DNA from: Halohasta litorea
GTDB taxonomy: Archaea > Halobacteriota > Halobacteria > Halobacteriales > Haloferacaceae
Direction of reading: 5' to 3'
NCBI RefSeq assembly: GCF_024494645.1
Contig: NZ_JANHDJ010000001.1
Coordinates: 434,001 to 498,000 of the forward strand
DNA: 64,000 nt
The position numbers were made by a program, and so were the translations under genes. Positions 45,381-53,940 of this stretch are shown piece by piece. Below the pieces are notes generated by a model. It made no database searches, was not told the origin of the DNA, and saw only the letters and a program-made list of their open reading frames with translations. Every line of letters starts with the position of its first letter. The stretch's first letter is position 1.

Positions 45381-45821
45381 TCAGGCGAGGAGTGCGTCGA
45401 GAATCGGCGAGTACAGCGGCGTCAGGGCGTAGTACATCGCGTAGATGAGTGTGAGTCCCGACGCCAGCAGCGTGGCTTTGGGCCACTCGAATTCGAGGCC
45501 GTTGTCGGCTTCAACCTGTCGCCCCTCGAACTCGAAGACGTCGGCGACGAACAGCCCGAAGATCGGGATCATCATGATCATCCCGCTGATCGGCCGGTAG
45601 AGGACGAAAAGCAGGCCGAGGGTGACGATCCCCATCGTCGTGAACGTGTTGAGCGGATGTCGCGTAACCGGCTCGTCGTGTTCGATCTGCCAGGACTGTC
45701 GCCGGTTTTCGAGGATGCGCGCCCCGATGTTCGCAACGACTAGTACGAGGATGGCGATTGGAACGATCGGTCCGATAGTCTCGATCCAGCCCAGCGGAAC
45801 GAGAAACTGCAGTGGGTCCAT
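45381..45821 (-). CDS. Membrane protein, conserved haloarchaeal family
   Basis: 146 residues with membrane helices near residues 12-32, 62-78, 82-98 and 118-138. It resembles a family I recall as DUF7313, common near cytochrome b and haem-copper oxidase accessory genes. The N-terminus MDPLQFLVPLGWIETIGPIVP is typical of a start right at a membrane helix. A CATACGTATG palindrome overlaps the start codon. Function unknown. Confidence 0.7.
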   Translation of the reverse strand: MDPLQFLVPLGWIETIGPIVPIAILVLVVANIGARILENRRQSWQIEHDEPVTRHPLNTFTTMGIVTLGLLFVLYRPISGMIMMIPIFGLFVADVFEFEGRQVEADNGLEFEWPKATLLASGLTLIYAMYYALTPLYSPILDALLA

Positions 45822-45863
45822 ACGTATGTCTGGGGCAACGACTCATTAGAGTTTTTCCAATTG

Positions 45864-46541
45864 CTACAGCCGCCGGGAGTCGACGACTGCTATCGACGGG
45901 CCGGTTTCGATCTCGACTGTGAGCGCCGACCCCCCCGTGGCGACCTGCTCGGTGTCGGCGAACACCGAAACTGCGGTCTCGCGTTCGACGCTCACCGACA
46001 GCGGCGGCTCGACGACCCACGCGTCGGCGATCGTGGCGAACGGTGCGATGGGGACGACCGCGAGGCCGGTGCCGAACCCGAGCTGTGGCCCACCCGCCGC
46101 GCGGTTGTAACCGTGGCTCCCCAGCGGGCTGGCGACGACGACACCGTCCGCACGGAACGCCGCGTGCTGGCGACCGTCCACAGATACGGCGTACTCGGAG
46201 ATCCGGGCCGGTTCGCTGGTGACTAGTGTCGTGTCGAAGGCCGCCGTCGACTGCGTCCCGTCGGCCGAGACGACCAGCGGGTGAGCCTCGACGGTCGGCA
46301 CTGATCGGTCGGTCAGCGACGCGAGCAGCTCCGGGAGTACCTCGCGGGACGGGCTCCACGCCGCATCGAGGCCGACCGGTACCACCGGTCGCTGCTCGCT
46401 GCGTGCGGCGGCCGCCGAGAGCGGCTCCTCGCCGACGGTAATTACGAGCGTTGGGTCCTCATCGTCGGCACACACGATGTCGACGACCGAGCCGAGGCGC
46501 TCTCGAAGCCCTTGGTCGCCGCCGCTGAGCGTAACGCGCAT
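45864..46541 (-). CDS. Degenerate NAD kinase-like protein
   Basis: About 225 residues. The C-terminal two thirds follow the NAD kinase fold: FDTTLVTSEPARISEYAVSV, then FRADGVVVASPLGSHGYNRA, matching the TPTGSSAY block of the true kinase at 6002. The catalytic GGDGT is replaced by VGEEP (about 46422-46436), so kinase activity is doubtful. Start at ATG 46541, with a GTG two codons upstream as alternative. It may bind a dinucleotide or regulate the true enzyme. It lies in the respiratory locus, between two membrane protein genes on the same strand. Confidence 0.75.
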   Translation of the reverse strand: MRVTLSGGDQGLRERLGSVVDIVCADDEDPTLVITVGEEPLSAAAARSEQRPVVPVGLDAAWSPSREVLPELLASLTDRSVPTVEAHPLVVSADGTQSTAAFDTTLVTSEPARISEYAVSVDGRQHAAFRADGVVVASPLGSHGYNRAAGGPQLGFGTGLAVVPIAPFATIADAWVVEPPLSVSVERETAVSVFADTEQVATGGSALTVEIETGPSIAVVDSRRL

Positions 46542-46630
46542 TCTCACTCCTCCGCCTTGCTCCGGTTAGTCACAGGCTACCTTTCGGTACTGATGAATAA
46601 AAACCTCCTGAGAGCACTGTCGAGAACTCA

Positions 46631-47254
46631 TCAGGCCGGGGCGAACTCCCATGCATAGAGGTGATTGAGCAGGAGGTAGGTCACGACGCCGAGGAAAAGC
46701 GAGAGGATCCACGAACCCGCGGCGATCCGGCCGACACGGCGGTGTGGCGTCTCGGTCCGCAGCTCCTCGGGGGTGTGGGTGAGCCCGAGAACGATCGCAT
46801 ACAGTACCAGCGGCACCGCCAGGATCGACAGCAGGATGTGGATCGCCAACATGAGCAGGTAGGCCGGATACACCCACTCCCACAGCGGCACCCACGCGTA
46901 GGCCGAATCGAGCACGAACTCCTTGGTGCCGCCACCGGCGACCTTCGGGAGGTACATCGAGAGGAACAACAGGATGAGCACGAACGAGCTTACCATCGCA
47001 TGGGCGTGTTTTTCGACCTCGCCCTGCCGAATCCAGTACCAGCCCAGACAGAGCAGGACGACCGCGATCGAGTTGACGACCGCGATGGCGTCCGCCAGCA
47101 GGTTGACCTGCGAGAGACTCAGCGTCGGAAACAGTGCTTGGACCGACGGCACGACAAAGGCACCGACGACAGCCGCGTAGCCGACAACCGACAGCAGTGC
47201 GGTGACGGCCTTCGGATGGGACCGAGCCGGACCGTCGACCAACGGAGTGTCCAT
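46631..47254 (-). CDS. DUF420 membrane protein
   Basis: 207 residues from ATG 47254 (the frame continues 25 codons upstream, overlapping the stop region of egsA's neighbour, so I prefer the downstream start). Five membrane helices carry conserved histidines in VEKHAHAMVSSF and LAIHILLS, as in DUF420. A bacterial relative, CtaM, is needed to mature a haem-copper oxidase, which suggests a respiratory assembly role here, consistent with the neighbourhood. Confidence 0.82.
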   Translation of the reverse strand: MDTPLVDGPARSHPKAVTALLSVVGYAAVVGAFVVPSVQALFPTLSLSQVNLLADAIAVVNSIAVVLLCLGWYWIRQGEVEKHAHAMVSSFVLILLFLSMYLPKVAGGGTKEFVLDSAYAWVPLWEWVYPAYLLMLAIHILLSILAVPLVLYAIVLGLTHTPEELRTETPHRRVGRIAAGSWILSLFLGVVTYLLLNHLYAWEFAPA

Positions 47255-47309
47255 ACTGACAGTTAGGACTCCCAGCCTATCGGTCTTCGGATTCCCATCC
47301 GGTGAGCCC

Positions 47310-48365
47310 TTACTGGCGGTCGATAACACCCGTCACAGCTGCGGTCTCGTAGGCGGCATCGAGACTGACGCCGTTGCCGAGGATCGTATACCGGTCTCTG
47401 ATCTCGTGGGCGGTCGTCAACGCCTCCAGGAGATCGTCGTCACTGATGCCGATTTCGGCGGCGGTGGTGGGTGCGTCGATGCTCTTGAGCGCGTCCCGAA
47501 TCGCGCGCCACTGGCCGCCGTCGCCGTTGTGGAGGTACTCGGTGATGATCGAGGCGACGCCGACCTGATGGCCGTGGAGTGCTTGACCGGGGGCGATCCG
47601 ATCCAACTGGTGGGAGATGAGGTGTTCGGCCCCCGAGGCCGGACGCGAGGAGCCCGCGATCGACATCGCCACGCCGGAGGAGACCAGCGCCTTGACGACG
47701 ATCCAGGCGGACTCTTCGAGGTTGGGTTTGATCGAGTCGGCGTTGTCGACCAGCATCTCGGCGGTCATCTCCGAAAGCGCCCCGGCGTACTCGGAGTACT
47801 CGACGTTTTTCAGGCGCTTGGCCAGTCGCCAGTCCTGGACGGCGGTGTAGTTCGAGATGATATCGGCACAGCCCGCGGTCGTCAGCTCCCAGGGGGCTTT
47901 GGCCATGATCTCGGTGTCGGCGACGACCGCCAGCGGCGGATCGGCAGCGACGCTGTGGCGGCTGTCGCCCTCGGGGATCGACGACCGACCGGAGACGATG
48001 CCGTCGTGGCTGGCGGCAGTCGGCAAGGAAACGAGCCCGCAGTTGATCTCGTCGGCGGCCATCTTGGCGATATCGATCGGTTTGCCGCCGCCGAGACCGA
48101 TGAGGTAGTCGGCCGCCTGGGCTTGGGCGGTCTCGATGACCCGTTCGATCGACTCGAAACTCGCCTCCTCGACGATGATCGTCGCCGATTCGGGGACCTG
48201 GGCGCGAACCAGGCCGCCCGCCAGCTCGTTGGGGGTCGGACTCGTGATGATCAGCGGCTCGCCGGTGAGATGGAGGTCGGAGATCGTCTCCCCGAGCTCG
48301 TCGACCACGCCGTGGCCGACGACGACGTTGCGGGGGAGTTTGATCCACGTCGACTTGTCGAACAT
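47310..48365 (-). CDS. egsA: sn-Glycerol-1-phosphate dehydrogenase
   Basis: 351 residues. It reduces dihydroxyacetone phosphate to sn-glycerol-1-phosphate, which sets the stereochemistry of archaeal lipids. Features: N-terminal LPRNVVVGHGVVDELG, cofactor motif GLGGGKPIDIAK, and the zinc ligands in AEHLISHQLD and GHQVGVAS, with SHDGIVSGRSS between. Complete and typical. It precedes the DUF420 gene by 55 nt on the same strand. Confidence 0.95.
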   Translation of the reverse strand: MFDKSTWIKLPRNVVVGHGVVDELGETISDLHLTGEPLIITSPTPNELAGGLVRAQVPESATIIVEEASFESIERVIETAQAQAADYLIGLGGGKPIDIAKMAADEINCGLVSLPTAASHDGIVSGRSSIPEGDSRHSVAADPPLAVVADTEIMAKAPWELTTAGCADIISNYTAVQDWRLAKRLKNVEYSEYAGALSEMTAEMLVDNADSIKPNLEESAWIVVKALVSSGVAMSIAGSSRPASGAEHLISHQLDRIAPGQALHGHQVGVASIITEYLHNGDGGQWRAIRDALKSIDAPTTAAEIGISDDDLLEALTTAHEIRDRYTILGNGVSLDAAYETAAVTGVIDRQ

Positions 48366-48455
48366 GGTCGCCCCAACGGGGGCCGCCCGTGAAACTGTTT
48401 GTGTCTCCGCCGCCCATGTGCCACCGTAGTCGCCAACTACTGCCCCGATGTCGCC

Positions 48456-49130
48456 TTAGACAGTCTCTTCGAGGGCCGGTTCGACCCGGATCGAGCGGGC
48501 GACCGATTCGGGGAGGCTCTGCTCGCGGCCCTCAGGTGTTCGGACGGTCATCATCCCGAAGGGAGCGATATCGTCGACGACGAGTTCGGTCCCCGGGGTG
48601 ATGCCCGCGTCTTCGAGATACGCGAGTTCCTCGTCGTTGCGGTCGGAAACGCGGGTGACGACGACGTGGTCGTCCTCGGCGAACTCGCTGAGGGCAACCG
48701 ATTCGTCCTCGCCGAGCGGTTCGAGATCTGCATCCGGGATCGGATCGCCGTGGGGGTCTACAGTCGGATAGTCGAGTGCTTCGGCGACCCGGCGCTCGAA
48801 CTCCTCGGAGATGTGGTGTTCGAGCCGGTCAGCCTCCTCGTGGACCTCGCTCCAGGAGTAGTCGAGCTGTTCGGTCAGATAGGTCTCCAACAGCCGGTGG
48901 TGACGGATCACTTCGAGGGCGACGGTCTCTCCCTCCGGTGTGAGCTCGACGCCCTTGTATTTCTCGCGGTCGACCAACGCGTGGTCTTCGAGCTTGCCGA
49001 CCATGCTGGTGACCGTCGGCGGTGTCTTGTCCAGGTACTCCGCGATCGCCGACGTCGAGACGGGCGGATCGCCCTCGGCCTGAAGCACGTAGATCGCCTT
49101 CAGGTAGTCCTCCATCACGTCGCTGAACAT
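48456..49130 (-). CDS. DtxR/MntR-family metal-dependent repressor
   Basis: 224 residues with three domains: winged helix (1-62, with STSAIAEYLDKTPPTVTSMV), metal-binding/dimerisation (63-135, with the His/Glu-rich RLEHHISEEFERR), and a C-terminal FeoA/SH3-like domain (about 150-215). This is the full-length IdeR/SirR architecture that represses iron or manganese uptake genes when metal is bound. Which metal is sensed cannot be read. It follows the threonine-synthase-like gene by 47 nt on the same strand. Confidence 0.9.
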   Translation of the reverse strand: MFSDVMEDYLKAIYVLQAEGDPPVSTSAIAEYLDKTPPTVTSMVGKLEDHALVDREKYKGVELTPEGETVALEVIRHHRLLETYLTEQLDYSWSEVHEEADRLEHHISEEFERRVAEALDYPTVDPHGDPIPDADLEPLGEDESVALSEFAEDDHVVVTRVSDRNDEELAYLEDAGITPGTELVVDDIAPFGMMTVRTPEGREQSLPESVARSIRVEPALEETV

Positions 49131-49177
49131 ATCTTCCCTATCGGTGTCGGCGGCAAATAGCTACCGGGTCGGCCGAC

Positions 49178-50368
49178 TCAGACGCCCTGTCCCATCAGGT
49201 GGCTCCGCAGCACATCGGGCGTTTTGACCGCCGATTCGGTGTTGAGCAGGACGACGGTTTCGTCGCCCGAAAACTGATCGGCTTCCTGCCAGTTCCATGC
49301 CCCCGCGGCGGCCGCCCCGCCCGCCGCGCCCATCTCGATGACTTCGTGTTGGGCGATCGCTGTCGCCGATTCGAGGCTGTCGCTGTCGTCGACGGTCACC
49401 GCCGCGCCGTCGAGTCGGCGGAGGGCGTCGACTGCTTCGGCTCCGCCAGCCGGATCTGTCACCTCCAGTTCCCCGATAATCGTATCCGGATGGGCCCAGG
49501 GCTCGGGCTCGTCGAGGCCACGGTCGAAGGCCGCGGCGATCGGTCCACAGCTGGTCGGCTGGACCGCGACGATCGTCGGGGTCTCCTCGGTCGCCCCGAT
49601 CTCGGTTAGCTCCTCGAACCCCTTGGCGATCCCGGCGACGAGTTCGCCCGTGCTCGTCGGGATGAACACCACGTCGGGCAACTCATCGAGATCGGCGTAC
49701 AGCTCGAAGGCGACCGTCTTGGCTCCCTCGTGGCGGTACGGGGTGGTGAACTCCTGCAGCGAGTAGTAGTCGGTGGCTAACTGGTCGTCGACCGCGCTGG
49801 CGGCGTCGGCGTACCGGCCGCCGACCACCCGCATCTGGCCGCCGTGGACGTTGATCATCGCCTTGTTCGAAAACGCCGACCGCGAGGGGACGAAGGCGTA
49901 CGAGCGGAGGCCGAGTCGGCCGACGTAGGCCGCCGCCGACTGCCCGCTGTTGCCGGTCGAGGCGAGCGCCAGCGGTTCGAGCGAGTCGGGATCGTCGTGA
50001 TCCGACAGCGCGGTCACCGCGAGGCTCATCCCCCGGTCGTAGACCGTACCGGTCGGATTTCTCCCCTCGTCTTTGATATAGACTTCGCCGACACCGAGTT
50101 CGTCGACCAGCCGGTCGGCCGCAACGAGCGGGGTCTCCCCTTCGGCGGCCGTGACCGCACTGTCGCGCCCAAACGGCAGCAGCGCGTCGAACCGCCACTG
50201 TCCGGTTGTCGTTCCCCCATCGAAGAGGTCCGCCGGTGTGACCGAATCGTACTCGTAGGTCGGCTCCAGGACCCCCTCACAGTCGGGGCACCGCTGGTCG
50301 ACATCGACGGTAAAATTCGACCCACAATCGGTGCAGACGAGTCCAGAAAACGCCGGAGTCAGCTCCAT
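49178..50368 (-). CDS. Threonine synthase-like protein lacking the PLP lysine
   Basis: 396 residues from ATG 50368, where the N-terminal zinc ribbon (LVCTDCGSNF, then CPDCEG) begins the family fold. The rest follows fold-type II PLP enzymes: VYIKDEGRNPTG, STGNSGQSAAAYVGRLG for phosphate binding, and a C-terminal GAAGGAAAAGAW. The position that should hold the Schiff-base lysine (NPTGSFKDRG in threonine synthase) reads NPTGTVYDRG, with tyrosine encoded at 50039-50041. It is therefore either inactive in PLP chemistry or has another role. The symbol thrC is withheld for this reason. A palindromic operator-like site lies in the divergent promoter. Confidence 0.88.
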   Translation of the reverse strand: MELTPAFSGLVCTDCGSNFTVDVDQRCPDCEGVLEPTYEYDSVTPADLFDGGTTTGQWRFDALLPFGRDSAVTAAEGETPLVAADRLVDELGVGEVYIKDEGRNPTGTVYDRGMSLAVTALSDHDDPDSLEPLALASTGNSGQSAAAYVGRLGLRSYAFVPSRSAFSNKAMINVHGGQMRVVGGRYADAASAVDDQLATDYYSLQEFTTPYRHEGAKTVAFELYADLDELPDVVFIPTSTGELVAGIAKGFEELTEIGATEETPTIVAVQPTSCGPIAAAFDRGLDEPEPWAHPDTIIGELEVTDPAGGAEAVDALRRLDGAAVTVDDSDSLESATAIAQHEVIEMGAAGGAAAAGAWNWQEADQFSGDETVVLLNTESAVKTPDVLRSHLMGQGV

Positions 50369-50465
50369 AGGCTTGGTTACCACGGAACTAACTAAGCCCT
50401 TCCCGTCTCCAGGGCGGTGTCGATCGAACGCCCGAATTACCAATATCAATAATAACATACCAACA

Positions 50466-50488
50466 ATTATATACCATCTGCAGATGGT
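50466..50488 (+). promoter_or_regulatory. Promoter with 16-bp perfect palindrome
   Basis: A TATA-like ATTATATA (50467-50474) is directly followed by ACCATCTGCAGATGGT (50473-50488), a perfect palindrome between the TATA box and the ATG at 50495. This is a classic position for an archaeal repressor to block initiation of the hydrolase-like gene, and it may also affect the divergent threonine-synthase-like gene. Confidence 0.5.
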
Positions 50489-50494
50489 CAGCGT

Positions 50495-51469
50495 ATGGAC
50501 TCTTCGCCGACGCGACGGCGAACGCTACAGCTCGGTGGCACGGCACTCGTCGCCGGGCTCGCTGGCTGTCTCGGTGGCGACCCTCCGGAGGGAACGCTGG
50601 ATTTCGATGGCCTCGACCGAATCGATGAGGCAGCACTGCCGGACCGACAGAACTATCGGACCGACGAACGGCCCTTCCCGACCTATCGCCGGTACGACGC
50701 CGACGATGCGGATATCGCGTTGATCCTCCTCCATACGGCCGCCTTCGACAGTCGTACCCTCCAACCGTTGGCGACCGCGATTTCGGACGCCGGGGCTGCA
50801 CACGTCATCACGCCGGATCTGCGTGGCCACGGGCCGAATCCGAACACGCGCGGCGATATCAGCTATATCGGACAGTACGAGGACGATCTCAGACACCTCA
50901 TCGATAGCGTCGGCCTGATGTATCCCGATGCGAACGTCGTCATCGGTGGACACGGGACCGGCGGCGGGATCGTGGTTCGCTTTGCGGCCCCATCTACCGG
51001 CTCGCTCGCCGACGGCTACCTGCTTTTGGCTCCGTATCTCGGCCCTGACGCCCCGACGACACGGCAGGGGCTCGGCGGCTGGGCGAACTTCTACGGCGAC
51101 CGGATCGTCATGCTCCGGGTGCTCACCGGGTTCGGGCTCGACAACTACAGCGAGATGACGACCGTCGAGTTCGATATTCCCGAATCGGTTCGTGACGACA
51201 GTACGACGCTCGAACACACCTATCGACTTATGGCGTCGTACACGCCCAACGAGGGAGCGGTCAGTGAGATGGTTGACGCACCCACGCTGACGGTCGCTGG
51301 CACCGCCGACGTGACAGCCGACGCTGCCGCCTACGAACCACTGTTTACCGACCGGGAGGCAGCTAGCGTCGAGGTTCTCGACGGTGTCTCACATCTCGAT
51401 ACCGTCCTCGGCGATGCAGCCGTCGATCCCATCGTCGGCTGGCTCCGAGCACTCCGAAAGTCGTTGTGA
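50495..51469 (+). CDS. Alpha/beta hydrolase-like lipoprotein without serine nucleophile
   Basis: 324 residues. A twin-arginine signal (RRRTLQLGG) and lipobox LAGC send it to the outer face of the membrane. The alpha/beta hydrolase fold is clear (ALILLHTAAFDS, DLRGHGPNP, and a late GVSHLDTV histidine), and an acid candidate lies in AGTADVTAD. At the nucleophile elbow GHSxGG is GHGTGG, with the serine codon replaced by GGG (50954-50956). Hydrolysis by the usual triad is therefore unlikely. It could bind a ligand or use another residue. Promoter palindrome upstream. Confidence 0.78.
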   Translation: MDSSPTRRRTLQLGGTALVAGLAGCLGGDPPEGTLDFDGLDRIDEAALPDRQNYRTDERPFPTYRRYDADDADIALILLHTAAFDSRTLQPLATAISDAGAAHVITPDLRGHGPNPNTRGDISYIGQYEDDLRHLIDSVGLMYPDANVVIGGHGTGGGIVVRFAAPSTGSLADGYLLLAPYLGPDAPTTRQGLGGWANFYGDRIVMLRVLTGFGLDNYSEMTTVEFDIPESVRDDSTTLEHTYRLMASYTPNEGAVSEMVDAPTLTVAGTADVTADAAAYEPLFTDREAASVEVLDGVSHLDTVLGDAAVDPIVGWLRALRKSL

Positions 51470-51515
51470 TCCGATAGTAGCAGTTTCTTTGTATCGGCCG
51501 CCCGAACCGGCAGGT

Positions 51516-52787
51516 ATGAGTCGTTCTGTTGTCGTCGTTGGTGGCGGGCTGGCCGGACTCGTCGCCGCACGACACCTCGCCGAGGCGGGTGCGGACGTGA
51601 CGGTGTACGAACAGCGCGAGACGGTGGGTGGCCGTGTGCGATCACGCCAGCACAAGGGCTGTACCCTCGACTACGGGTTTCAGGTCCTGTTTACCGCCTA
51701 CCCGGCGGTCCAACGGGAACTGGATCTCGACGCCCTCGATCTCCGGCCATTTAAACCGGGTGCCGTGATCGCCCGCCCTGGCCAGCGGTCTGTGCTTTCG
51801 GACCCCCTGGGTGACCCGAAAGCCACCGTCGAGAGCCTGACCAACAGCGAGGTCTCCTTCAGCGACAAGCTCCGAACCCTCGCACTCCGGCAGGACCTCT
51901 CGGGGCGGGACTACGAGTCGCTCCTGGAGCGTCCCGACGCCTCGATCCGCGAGTGGCTCCGCGAGTGGGGTTTTTCCGAGCGGTATCTGTCGAACTTCAT
52001 CGCCCCCTTTTACGGCGGGATCACTCTCGACCGCTCACTGGGCACTTCGAAGCGGGTCTTCGAGTACACGTTTAAGGCCCTCAGCGACGGCCGGAGCGTC
52101 CTCCCCGCGGGCGGGATGGGCGAGATCACCCGCCAACTGGCCGCCCGCGCTGCCGAGGCAGGCGCAACCATCGAAACCGGTGAAGCGGTGACTGAACTCA
52201 AACCGAAGCGCCGACACGCCGTTGTCGTCACCGACGAGGATCGACGCGCGGTCGACGCGGTCGTCGTCGCCACGCCACCCACAGTTGCCGCCCGGCTCAC
52301 CGGCAACGACGATATCCCGACCGAGGGCGTCGGCTGTGTCACCCAGTACTACCGGCTTTCCGGCGGCTCGCCGCTCGACACCGGCAAACGACTTCTCCTC
52401 AATGCAGGCGGCACTAAGCCCAATACGGTCGTCCCGATCTCGGAGGTCGCCCCTGAGTACGCCAGCGGCGACGATCTTCTTTTGAATGCGACCTTCCTGG
52501 ACGAGGACCTCTTCGATACACCGAGCGACGAGCTGGCGGCAACCACCCGCGATACGCTCGACTCGTGGTATCCCGAACGGAGCTTCGAGAGCCTCGAACC
52601 CCTCGCAACCGACCGGATTCCGTTCGCCCAGTTCGCCCAACCACCGGGCGTCCACGACTCGCTGCCGGACGTTCGGGACGGCGGCCCGCGGACCTATCTC
52701 GCTGGCGAGTACACCGAGTGGTCCTCGATTCAGGGCGCGATGAAAAGCGGGCGAAAGGCCGCCGAAGCAGTGGTAGAAGACTTTTAA
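51516..52787 (+). CDS. FAD-dependent amine oxidase/phytoene desaturase-like oxidoreductase
   Basis: 423 residues from ATG 51516, where the dinucleotide-binding motif VVVVGGGLAGLVAARHL begins. ETVGGRVRSR follows, the second FAD contact in this superfamily (protoporphyrinogen oxidase, phytoene desaturase, monoamine oxidase). The C-terminal FAD turn TYLAGEYTEWSSIQGAMKSGRKAAEAV is present near 52695-52770. The substrate is not evident. Carotenoid or haem-related oxidation are possibilities. It follows the hydrolase-like gene by 46 nt on the same strand. Confidence 0.85.
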   Translation: MSRSVVVVGGGLAGLVAARHLAEAGADVTVYEQRETVGGRVRSRQHKGCTLDYGFQVLFTAYPAVQRELDLDALDLRPFKPGAVIARPGQRSVLSDPLGDPKATVESLTNSEVSFSDKLRTLALRQDLSGRDYESLLERPDASIREWLREWGFSERYLSNFIAPFYGGITLDRSLGTSKRVFEYTFKALSDGRSVLPAGGMGEITRQLAARAAEAGATIETGEAVTELKPKRRHAVVVTDEDRRAVDAVVVATPPTVAARLTGNDDIPTEGVGCVTQYYRLSGGSPLDTGKRLLLNAGGTKPNTVVPISEVAPEYASGDDLLLNATFLDEDLFDTPSDELAATTRDTLDSWYPERSFESLEPLATDRIPFAQFAQPPGVHDSLPDVRDGGPRTYLAGEYTEWSSIQGAMKSGRKAAEAVVEDF

Positions 52788-52793
52788 TCCCGA

Positions 52794-53834
52794 TTAGGGA
52801 GTAATTACGGCCCGGCCTTCGATCTCGCCGTGCTCCAGTTTTTCGGCGACCTCGTTGATCTCGCCGAGGTCGTAGCGGGTGGTGTGCAGATCGACGGCCT
52901 CGCGTTCGACCAGCGCGACCAGCTCCTGGAGTTCGGCGTAGCGGCCGACGATGTTGCCGACGAAGGAGAACTCGCCGTTGACCAGCGCCTGTGCGGGTTC
53001 GTGGATGTGGCCGCCGTAGCCGATGATGTGGTGGTCGCCGCCGGCCGCACAGATGTCGGGGGCCAGCGCCGTCGTCTCGTCGGCCCCGACGAAATCGAGC
53101 ACTTGGGCTGCGCCGGTCCCGTCGGTGATATCGCCGATGGCGTCGGCGACGTCCTCGCTTTTGGGGTCGACCGTGTAGTGTGCGCCCAGGTCGTCGGCGA
53201 GGTCACGGGCGGACTGTTTGATATCCACCGCGACGATGTCCGCGGCGCTCATCGATTCGAGACACTGCAGGCCGATGTGGCCGAGGCCGCCGACCCCGAT
53301 GACGACCGCGGCGTCGCCCGGGTTGAGCCCGCCGACGGCCTTCTTTGCGGCGTGATAGGCGGTGATCCCCGCGTCGGCGTGGGGCGCGATGTCGGCCGGG
53401 TCGACGCCGTCGGGCAGCGGGATGACCGACCGCTCGCTCGTATGGAGTTCCTCGGCGAACCCCCCATCGGTAGTGAGCCCGTTGAACGCGTCGTTCTCAC
53501 AGTACATCGTCTCGCCCTGTCGGCAGGGTCGGCAGGTGCCACAAGTCTGGACCGGATGGCAGATCACCTGGTCGCCCTCCGAAACCAACTCGACCTCCTC
53601 GCCGACCTCGACGACGGTTCCGGCGTTCTCGTGGCCCAGTGTCATCGGGAGCGGCTGGGGGACGTACTGCTCCCACATTCCCTCGATGATATGGTTGTCA
53701 GTCTGACACCATCCGGCTCCTTCTACCGCGACGATGACGTCGTCGCTGTGCTGTACCTGTGGCTTGTCGATGTCGTCAATTGATAGCCCGTTCGACATAT
53801 CGTCCGTGTACTCGTGGAGTCTAGCTGCGTCCAT
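52794..53834 (-). CDS. Zinc-dependent alcohol dehydrogenase family protein
   Basis: 346 residues of the medium-chain dehydrogenase family. Catalytic zinc ligands: Cys in GWCQTDNH and His/Glu in GHENAG. The structural zinc lobe CGTCRPCRQGETMYC is complete. The coenzyme motif VGVGGLGHIGLQ precedes an acidic residue (AVDIK), which suggests NAD. Substrate unknown. It converges on the FAD oxidoreductase with a 6-nt gap. Confidence 0.9.
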   Translation of the reverse strand: MDAARLHEYTDDMSNGLSIDDIDKPQVQHSDDVIVAVEGAGWCQTDNHIIEGMWEQYVPQPLPMTLGHENAGTVVEVGEEVELVSEGDQVICHPVQTCGTCRPCRQGETMYCENDAFNGLTTDGGFAEELHTSERSVIPLPDGVDPADIAPHADAGITAYHAAKKAVGGLNPGDAAVVIGVGGLGHIGLQCLESMSAADIVAVDIKQSARDLADDLGAHYTVDPKSEDVADAIGDITDGTGAAQVLDFVGADETTALAPDICAAGGDHHIIGYGGHIHEPAQALVNGEFSFVGNIVGRYAELQELVALVEREAVDLHTTRYDLGEINEVAEKLEHGEIEGRAVITP

Positions 53835-53940
53835 AGTCCATACGACCGTTCTCTCTAAACTGCATTATAGTTAATTAAAAACTCGGCGGATGGAATTATG
53901 AATGTGGGCTAGATTCTCGACATGTCTTGCCAAGTCGATC

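Noticed and set aside
47202-48392. 396-codon plus-strand frame opposite egsA
   Set aside because: Antisense of glycerol-1-phosphate dehydrogenase, whose motifs are complete.
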